Assembly (NCBI RefSeq): GCF_016612505.1
Contig: NZ_JAENRR010000006.1
Location: forward strand, 1-64,000
DNA from: Carboxylicivirga marina
GTDB taxonomy: Bacteria; Bacteroidota; Bacteroidia; Bacteroidales; Marinilabiliaceae
DNA: 64,000 nt
Direction: 5' to 3'
The translations under genes were made by a program, and so were the position numbers. This document shows positions 55,040-61,093 of this stretch, piece by piece (positions within the stretch are counted from its first letter, which is position 1; every line of letters begins with the position of its first letter). The notes under the pieces are model-generated. The model was not told the DNA's origin and did no database searches. It worked only from the letters and a program-made list of their open reading frames with translations.

Positions 55040-55944
55040 AATCTTTCTGCCACTCTAAGTTTTGCGCTTCGCGCCCTGTTATTGCGCTCAATCTCTTCAT
55101 CATCGGGAATGATAATTTTTCTATTCACCGCTTTAAACGGCACATCTGATCGTCCGTAAATATCTTTGTCAGCTTGCGTTTTATCACAATCTCCTGAGCG
55201 AATAAAATTCTTCACCAACCTATCTTCTAAGCTATGGTAGGAAATAACAGACAATCGACCTCCTTGCTTTATCGAATCAGTACTTTGCATTAGTACCGAC
55301 TTAAGCACGTCCATTTCCTTATTAACTTCAATACGTAACGCCTGAAACACTTGTGCCAGAAACTTTGAATTTTCTTTTTTTGGCCCAATTTTCTCAGCTA
55401 ATTCTTTTAAATCCGTTGTGGTTTCAAATGGCCGACTTGCACGTTGATTAATAATTTCCGATGCCAGCTTATACGATGACTTTATTTCACCATACTGCCA
55501 AAAGATACGCTTCAAATCATCTAACGCGTATGTATTAACCAAATCAGCTGCCGTCATTTTTAGACCTTGCCCCATTCGCATATCTAATTTCCCATCAAAA
55601 CGGAATGAGAACCCACGCTCTGCAGCATCAAAATGATGAGACGACACTCCCAAATCGCCAAGTATACCATCTACCTTATCGATTTTCAAATACTTTAGGA
55701 AGTGAGACAGGTACTGAAAATTATGACGAACAAACAACAAACGTTCATCTTCAGGTCGATTCTTATATGCATCCTCATCCTGATCAAAGACAACCAACCT
55801 ACCTTCGTCATCTAAACGGCTCAATATTTCGCGAGAATGCCCTCCCCCTCCGAAGGTCAAATCAACATAAACACCATTGGGCCTTATATTTAAACCATCA
55901 ATTGATTCATTGAGCAATACCGGTATGTGATACCCTTGTTCCAT
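55036..55944 (-). CDS. rsmH: 16S rRNA (cytosine1402-N4)-methyltransferase RsmH
   Basis: 302 residues. HIPVLLNESIDGL, the SAM site VDLTFGGGGHSREIL, GILGDLGVSSHHFD, RGFSFRFDGKLDMRM and the C-terminal LSVISYHSLEDRLVKNF and NNRARSAKLRVAERL are all diagnostic. It methylates C1402 of 16S rRNA. Second gene of the cluster, 5 bases after mraZ. Confidence 0.95.
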   Translation of the reverse strand: MEQGYHIPVLLNESIDGLNIRPNGVYVDLTFGGGGHSREILSRLDDEGRLVVFDQDEDAYKNRPEDERLLFVRHNFQYLSHFLKYLKIDKVDGILGDLGVSSHHFDAAERGFSFRFDGKLDMRMGQGLKMTAADLVNTYALDDLKRIFWQYGEIKSSYKLASEIINQRASRPFETTTDLKELAEKIGPKKENSKFLAQVFQALRIEVNKEMDVLKSVLMQSTDSIKQGGRLSVISYHSLEDRLVKNFIRSGDCDKTQADKDIYGRSDVPFKAVNRKIIIPDDEEIERNNRARSAKLRVAERL

Positions 55945-55949
55945 ATCCT

Positions 55950-56420
55950 TTACTTTTCTTCTTCACCGCCAAAGTTAGTGCCTAGCAACGCTTCTGCCAA
56001 CTCTCCAACTTCATCGCCAGGCAAACCATCATCCTCCAACTGTTGCTTACTCCACATTTCTATCTTCTCACCAACACCTAACAATACCACCTCGCTATTA
56101 ATGGCAATCATTTCCATTAAGCGTTTAGGCACCAGAAATCGACCATTGCCATCTAAATTCACTTCAGCAGTAGAACGAAATAATGCTCTTTTCAATCGCT
56201 GATCTTTCTGACGAAAACTACTCAGTTTACTCTCAATCAACTGAACCTCCTTTTGCCATTCACTTTGTGGAATTAAATCAAGACAATTATCAAAGAGGTT
56301 TTTGCGCACCACAAAAGCAGTCTGCCCCTTATCACTCATCTCTTTTTTGAAGAGTGAAGGCAAGACAACCCGCCCTTTTGCGTCGGGCTTACAAGCAAAA
56401 TCACCTATAAATGTGGCCAT
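55950..56420 (-). CDS. mraZ: Transcriptional regulator MraZ
   Basis: 156 residues with two AbrB/SpoVT-like half domains: FIGDFACKPDAKGRVVLPSLFKKEM and, about 70 residues later, AEVNLDGNGRFLVPKRLMEMIAI. MraZ binds repeated GTGG-type boxes and represses the dcw cluster that it heads. Three such boxes with exact 10-bp spacing lie 44-67 bp upstream of its start and overlap its promoter, which supports autoregulation. Confidence 0.93.
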   Translation of the reverse strand: MATFIGDFACKPDAKGRVVLPSLFKKEMSDKGQTAFVVRKNLFDNCLDLIPQSEWQKEVQLIESKLSSFRQKDQRLKRALFRSTAEVNLDGNGRFLVPKRLMEMIAINSEVVLLGVGEKIEMWSKQQLEDDGLPGDEVGELAEALLGTNFGGEEEK

Positions 56421-56442
56421 TACAAAATATAATTTTCAATGG

Positions 56443-56487
56443 TAAAAGTATAAAACTTTAAAACCACTTGCAACCACATTAACCCAC
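56443..56487 (-). promoter_or_regulatory. mraZ promoter with three MraZ boxes (dcw control site)
   Basis: On the minus strand three GTGG boxes occur at 56484-56487, 56474-56477 and 56464-56467, exactly one helical turn apart. A candidate promoter, TTG (56471-56473), 20 nt, TACTTTTA (56443-56450), runs through the boxes, so bound MraZ would block polymerase. GTGG repeats of ~10 bp are the known MraZ operator in other bacteria. Confidence 0.75.
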
Positions 56488-57019
56488 TTTATGACACTTG
56501 TTGATAACTTTTTGATTATTTTGATACTAAGAAGAGGATAATGTGCGAAGACTATGTTGTAGGCCGTAAGTTAAATTGTAGATGTTTTGGAAGTTAAAAT
56601 GCGATTTTTTTGAAAAAAATAAAACCGCATAATTATGCATAATATTTTATCGAATAAAACGATCGTTTAATTACTAATCATACTACCTCTATAAGGGACG
56701 ATAATAATTTAATCCTTTATCGTTCTTGAGGCAACAAGTCTTCAGTAAAGAAATATCAGAAATTGTTTGAATAAACTATAGGCGTGCTAAATCCTTTAAA
56801 TTGATTTTATTCTTTGTTGATCAATAAAAATCAAATTTAATTATCGCATATACCTTTGTAGTAATGCTAAAAACAACTATAGCGAATTAGCCAAACTCAA
56901 AATATAATTAAGCTAATCAATTTACCTTTTAGTCATAGATAATATAAGTTTGATGAAGTACTACACCAGATATAAGTAAAAGGTTACAGGTACAATAACT
57001 CGATGCTTTTTATTATGAA
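56488..57019. other. Gene-free region upstream of mraZ
   Basis: About 530 bp, AT-rich, between two leftward units. It holds two short perfect palindromes, GCATAATTATGC (56627-56638) and AAACGATCGTTT (56657-56668), 18 bp apart, which could be binding sites. No coding region or terminator is convincing. Confidence 0.45.
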
Positions 57020-57679
57020 TTATATCTCAACAACCTTATTCTTAATAGCCCAAATAATCAAACCTGCATTGTTTTTAGTATTTGTTTTTTGCATCAATCT
57101 TCTCTTATTGGACTCGATTGTAGCGAGGGTTACAAACATTTTTTTTGCCAATTCTTGATTGGTTAAACCTTGGCAAATAAATTCAAGTAAGCGCACCTGA
57201 TGGTCGGTTAGGTTGAGTAGCTCCTTCTTAGCTTGATTATCCTGTGTGATTTCTTCTTCCAGTCCGTGTATATTCACAATAATAGAGTGTAATAAATCAG
57301 GTGAAAAGAAATTGCCATCATTATTCACCTCACGAATGGCCCCCTCTAATTCTTCAGGCGTTGATTGCTTTAATACAAAACCTCTTGCTCCGGCAGTAAC
57401 CATACTGTAATAGTATTTTCGATCGGAATAAACACTCAGTGCAATAATTTTGATATCCGGACAAAGGCTAACTGCAAGCTTTGTAGCATCAATGCCGTCC
57501 ATAACAGGCATTCCAATATCCATTAGAACGATATCAACATCTAAATTACGCACATCATCTGTAAATTCTTTTCCATTGCTGTATTCAGCCACAATTTCAA
57601 AATCACCTACCGCATTAATCAGTAATTTAATGCCTTCCTGAATCATGGGTAAATCCTCTACTATAACTATGCGTATCAT
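57020..57679 (-). CDS. NarL/FixJ-family response regulator
   Basis: 219 residues. Receiver domain with acidic pair E8/D9, phospho-acceptor D54 (VLMDIGMPV) and the conserved Lys in FVLKQ. C-terminal LuxR-type helix-turn-helix (~153-210: LTDHQVRLLEFICQGLTNQE). It overlaps its kinase gene by 4 bases and is almost certainly its partner. Target genes cannot be told from the window. Confidence 0.92.
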   Translation of the reverse strand: MIRIVIVEDLPMIQEGIKLLINAVGDFEIVAEYSNGKEFTDDVRNLDVDIVLMDIGMPVMDGIDATKLAVSLCPDIKIIALSVYSDRKYYYSMVTAGARGFVLKQSTPEELEGAIREVNNDGNFFSPDLLHSIIVNIHGLEEEITQDNQAKKELLNLTDHQVRLLEFICQGLTNQELAKKMFVTLATIESNKRRLMQKTNTKNNAGLIIWAIKNKVVEI

Positions 57680-59658
57680 AAATATGTTGTTTTAAAGATC
57701 GCTTCAACTTGGACCCCGTTATCTTTACTTGAAATAAATGAAAACTGCCCACCTAACTTCTCTATTCGGTTTTCGAGGTTTACCAGTCCTAATCCCTTGG
57801 CCGATTTTTGTTCTGAATCATAATCAAACCCGACACCATCATCATTATATTTGAGTGTCAATACATTACCCACTTGCTTAATACTAATATTAACATTAGT
57901 AGCTTTTGAATATTTTATGGTATTATTAATCAACTCTGTTAATAAACGATACAAAACAAATTCAATAATTTCATTTGTACGGCTTGTCAGGTTTGTATCA
58001 ATGGAAAATTCAATTTCATGTATCGGCCTTAGCTTCTCACAAAAAGCCCGAATAGCCTGCACTAAACCAAATTTAGCCAAAATATCGGGACTGATATTAT
58101 TCGATATTTCCCTTATGCTACTTATGGACTCATTTAGCAGTTGTTTAATCCGTTCATTGTATTCCCTGGCTTTTTCTTCATCTTTTTCGTTTCGTAAGAT
58201 ATGTAAATAACCCAATGTTGTTGAAAGAACAGGCACTAAACCATCATGCAACTCCATCGCAAATCTGGAGCGTTCACCTTCCTCTGATTTTATCATGGTG
58301 CTTAATATCTCTGTTTCCTGACTTTTTTTCTCACCAATATCGCGCACCACCGCCCATATGAGATCTTTATTCTCCTCATTAAGTTTATAGATAACACAAT
58401 CAGAATAAATTAATTTTCCATCTTTTCGGACGCCATCAACCTGAATATTCTTAGCACCAACACGTGTTTCTGTAGCCAGTTTCAAAACTAAAGATTCCCA
58501 GTCATAAGTTTTATCCAGAATAGGGATATCGTGATACTTTCCAATCAGTTCATCTTTCGAATAGCCAATAAAGTCGCAATAAGCCTGATTGCAATCAATG
58601 ATATGAAGTTTTTCATCCAAAAACAGAATACCATCTATGCTACCCTCAAAAATTGACCGATACCGTTGCTCACTGAGCTTTAGTTCTTTTTCAACTTTCT
58701 CCTGCCTGGTAATATCTATTGACAAACCTCCTACTAACATTTTATTTTCTTCGCTTAGTAAAGGAAACTTAATGACTTCGTAGTACTTATCCCTTTCCCC
58801 CTCAAAATCAACATATACTTTTGTTGTAACAGATTCTCTGGTATTAATAACTTGTTGATCTATTTGTTCCATCTGCCTGGCCAACTCTCCAGGAAATACA
58901 TCATGAGCTGACAAACCTAACATATCCTGACGATTTAACTTTGCTAATTCTAAGATAGAACTATTCCCAAACACATACTTCTTACTTTCATCTTTAATAC
59001 TTACATGAAAAGGATAAGCATCCATAAACGATGTAAATCGAGCATTCTGAAATTTAACTTTCTTCAAAGATTCTTGTAGTTCGTTGGAATAATTAACAAC
59101 TCTTTTAATAGCTTTAATGTACAAGACGTAATACATATTGAGCATATATCCAAGATAGCAAAGCGCAATGGCATAGAAAAAACCATATGCAAACCACATA
59201 AATAAGTCATCCATGTACTCGTCAAAATCCACTGCATCGGTCAAAAAAGAGAACTCATGTAAGAGTGCAATTGTAAAATATCCTATGAAATAGACAAAAG
59301 AATAGGCAAAAGCTAAACGCTTACTATATAATATAAGTGGGAGAAAGTTAACTGCAAAAAGGATGAAAGCAGCTCCTGTAAACGAAAAATTAACCAGTGT
59401 AGCGAATGAAACAACAAGCACCATTACTGTCAGAACATGGATAATAATCGAATAGTTTACCTTTTTTCTAAAGGCTAAAAGCCCGATAGCAAATACAACA
59501 ACAAAAATGTGCAAATAATACACATTTAACCAACCAAAATAGAAAATACGAAGAAGGGAAAGAAGTGAACCTGGTAAATATGTTAGTGCTGCCCCCAATA
59601 CAGCCGTATTAATTATCTTTTGTTTAAGTTCGTCTAATTCCTGCTTGAATACGACCAT
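57676..59658 (-). CDS. Membrane sensor histidine kinase with two PAS domains
   Basis: 660 residues. Six or so N-terminal membrane helices (~20-190), then PAS 1 (~205-330, FMDAYPFHVSIKDESKKYVFGN) and PAS 2 (~340-455, YRSIFEGSIDGILFLDEK). A HisKA_3 dimerisation domain with the phospho-His at about residue 471 (MELHDGLVPVLS) and a C-terminal HATPase with ELINNTIKYSKA and GLGLVNLENRIEKLGG follow. It senses a signal in or near the membrane and phosphorylates the NarL-type regulator that overlaps its end. Confidence 0.9.
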   Translation of the reverse strand: MVVFKQELDELKQKIINTAVLGAALTYLPGSLLSLLRIFYFGWLNVYYLHIFVVVFAIGLLAFRKKVNYSIIIHVLTVMVLVVSFATLVNFSFTGAAFILFAVNFLPLILYSKRLAFAYSFVYFIGYFTIALLHEFSFLTDAVDFDEYMDDLFMWFAYGFFYAIALCYLGYMLNMYYVLYIKAIKRVVNYSNELQESLKKVKFQNARFTSFMDAYPFHVSIKDESKKYVFGNSSILELAKLNRQDMLGLSAHDVFPGELARQMEQIDQQVINTRESVTTKVYVDFEGERDKYYEVIKFPLLSEENKMLVGGLSIDITRQEKVEKELKLSEQRYRSIFEGSIDGILFLDEKLHIIDCNQAYCDFIGYSKDELIGKYHDIPILDKTYDWESLVLKLATETRVGAKNIQVDGVRKDGKLIYSDCVIYKLNEENKDLIWAVVRDIGEKKSQETEILSTMIKSEEGERSRFAMELHDGLVPVLSTTLGYLHILRNEKDEEKAREYNERIKQLLNESISSIREISNNISPDILAKFGLVQAIRAFCEKLRPIHEIEFSIDTNLTSRTNEIIEFVLYRLLTELINNTIKYSKATNVNISIKQVGNVLTLKYNDDGVGFDYDSEQKSAKGLGLVNLENRIEKLGGQFSFISSKDNGVQVEAIFKTTYL

Positions 59659-59916
59659 AGTCTACAACGAATGATTTCTTTATAAATTATTTTATGATAA
59701 TGTTTCCTTTATCCTCCCCAAAAGCATTTCAATCTGGTAACTAAAGATAGATAACGAGCTTTAGTATTGCAAATTGATATTATATTATATTCAAACTCAT
59801 TTGCATTACATCAATGATATCATGTTGTTGAATAATACATTAAAAAAAGAGAATAAATACCACTATTTATTCTCTATCACTTCTTAATTAAGCTATTATT
59901 GTCAATCTCATAATAA

Positions 59917-60456
59917 TCAAACTTCTACGACTATAGGGTTAGCAACCAAGCACTGTTTTTTAAACTCCTGCCCTGTTTCAATTAAGGCCTTCCAATCACC
60001 CGGATAATCTACATTAAATTGAGTCTGCTCACCATTATAATTAAACATTAGTCCGGCACCTATCATTCTCCATTTTCGATATATTTTAATATCAGAAATA
60101 CCCTCAATTTCAAAACTCATCTGAGAATGACTCTCAGCAGCTTTAAAAAACAATTTTTGATTCGTCATAAATAACTTACCAACCTTCTTTTTATCACCAA
60201 TGCAACAAGCGATTCCATCTACCAGAATACTTTCCTCTTTTTCTTCAATACGAATATTTCTCAGTGCTTTAATCTCTTTATAATTCATAATTCGACTGAT
60301 ATAAAATACGAGTACTCCGATAAACAAACTTGAAACTAAACTGATTACGAACCACCAATATGTATTTACTTTACCCCACAAAACACCAGTTAAAAAAACA
60401 CATATAAAACTGATTAAACCAAAAACTAATCCCCATTTTAAATATTTATACCACAT
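59917..60456 (-). CDS. Membrane protein with GRAM/PH-like domain
   Basis: 179 residues. Two membrane helices close together (~7-27 and ~34-53) followed by a basic linker and a ~110-residue beta-rich domain. The stretch ...GKLFMTNQKLFFKAAESHSQMSFEIEGISDIKIYRKWRMIGAG... has the GRAM/PH-like order of strands (LFMTNQKLFFK, then an ISDI strand, then a short helix at the end). GRAM domains bind lipids or proteins at membranes, but this is only suggested by the pattern. Single gene; no recognised neighbours. Confidence 0.55.
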   Translation of the reverse strand: MWYKYLKWGLVFGLISFICVFLTGVLWGKVNTYWWFVISLVSSLFIGVLVFYISRIMNYKEIKALRNIRIEEKEESILVDGIACCIGDKKKVGKLFMTNQKLFFKAAESHSQMSFEIEGISDIKIYRKWRMIGAGLMFNYNGEQTQFNVDYPGDWKALIETGQEFKKQCLVANPIVVEV

Positions 60457-60538
60457 TCTATCTCTTTTATCGTCATTACCTTAGCAAATCATTTCATCTC
60501 AAGGAGAATTGTAATTTCCTTCACCGAAGTCGCTAGAT

Positions 60539-60599
60539 GGTTGCTTGAAGAGGGGAGTCTCCCCTCTTCTGCAACCTACAAACCAAAACTCTGTCTATG
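60539..60599 (+). promoter_or_regulatory. Hairpin leader module 1 with ATG stub
   Basis: GGTTGC (60539-60544) and GAAGAGGGGA (60547-60556) pair with TCCCCTCTTC (60560-60569) and GCAACC (60571-60576), forming a strong 16-bp hairpin. A spacer of 20 bases leads to ATG-AAA-TGA at 60597. The layout matches module 2 at 60887-60953. It is a likely relic leader whose coding part is lost. Confidence 0.45.
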
Positions 60600-60886
60600 A
60601 AATGATTAATTAGTTATATTCATTTGTTTGTTTAAGAGTGTACCTCAAACTCATCAACTCACCTATACAAATATGTTAATTCGAAGAAAATATCAGCCGT
60701 TAAAATTCATCATAATAGGAGCCATTTCTCACAATTTCTCCTAAATGAAATTAACAAACACAGGCACATCTTTTCTCAACCCAACACCCTACAACACTCA
60801 TTATATGCAACTTAAACCTATCATCAAATTAGTAAAAAAATAAGCGTATAATTTTAAGCCGTCAATTTAAAACACCAATCATAGCT

Positions 60887-60950
60887 ATTGGAGGAGAGAA
60901 GGTAACCTACACGCCCTTCTACTCCTTCCAATCACAACCTAAACCTACCT
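60887..60950 (+). promoter_or_regulatory. Hairpin leader module 2
   Basis: ATTGGA-GGAG-GAAGG (starting 60887) pairs with CCTTC-CTCC-TCCAAT (ending 60932) with small bulges, giving a ~15-bp hairpin. An 18-base spacer rich in ACCTA leads to the ATG at 60951. It resembles module 1 in hairpin composition, spacer and start context. Confidence 0.45.
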
Positions 60951-61016
60951 ATGAAATCTTTCTTGTCCTATTTATTAATTTCCTTAGTCTTTCTTATCCA
61001 TCCGTTGATGGTTTAA
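60951..61016 (+). other. 21-codon signal-peptide-like ORF
   Basis: ATG to TAA, 21 residues: Met-Lys-Ser-Phe-Leu start, then a hydrophobic core (YLLISLVFLIHPLMV). It looks exactly like a secretory signal peptide cut off before cleavage. It follows hairpin module 2 and is followed by a GCAGGC-CCTAAA-GCCTGC hairpin (61018-61035) that may end transcription. Either a remnant of a deleted exported-protein gene or a small peptide or leader ORF; the first seems more likely. Confidence 0.35.
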
Positions 61017-61093
61017 GGCAGGCCCTAAAGCCTGCATTCAGGTTGTTTTATCTTTAAAAAAACAATAAACGTTATTAACATTAATCACAGTCA

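Larger units (their letters stand above)
60457..61093. other. Gene-poor region with two hairpin-leader modules
   Basis: 637 bp between two leftward genes. On the plus strand it holds two similar units, each a hairpin followed 18-20 bases later by ATGAAAT (60539-60603 and 60887-60957), and a GCAGGC/GCCTGC hairpin at 61018-61035. No full-length gene is present. Confidence 0.5.
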
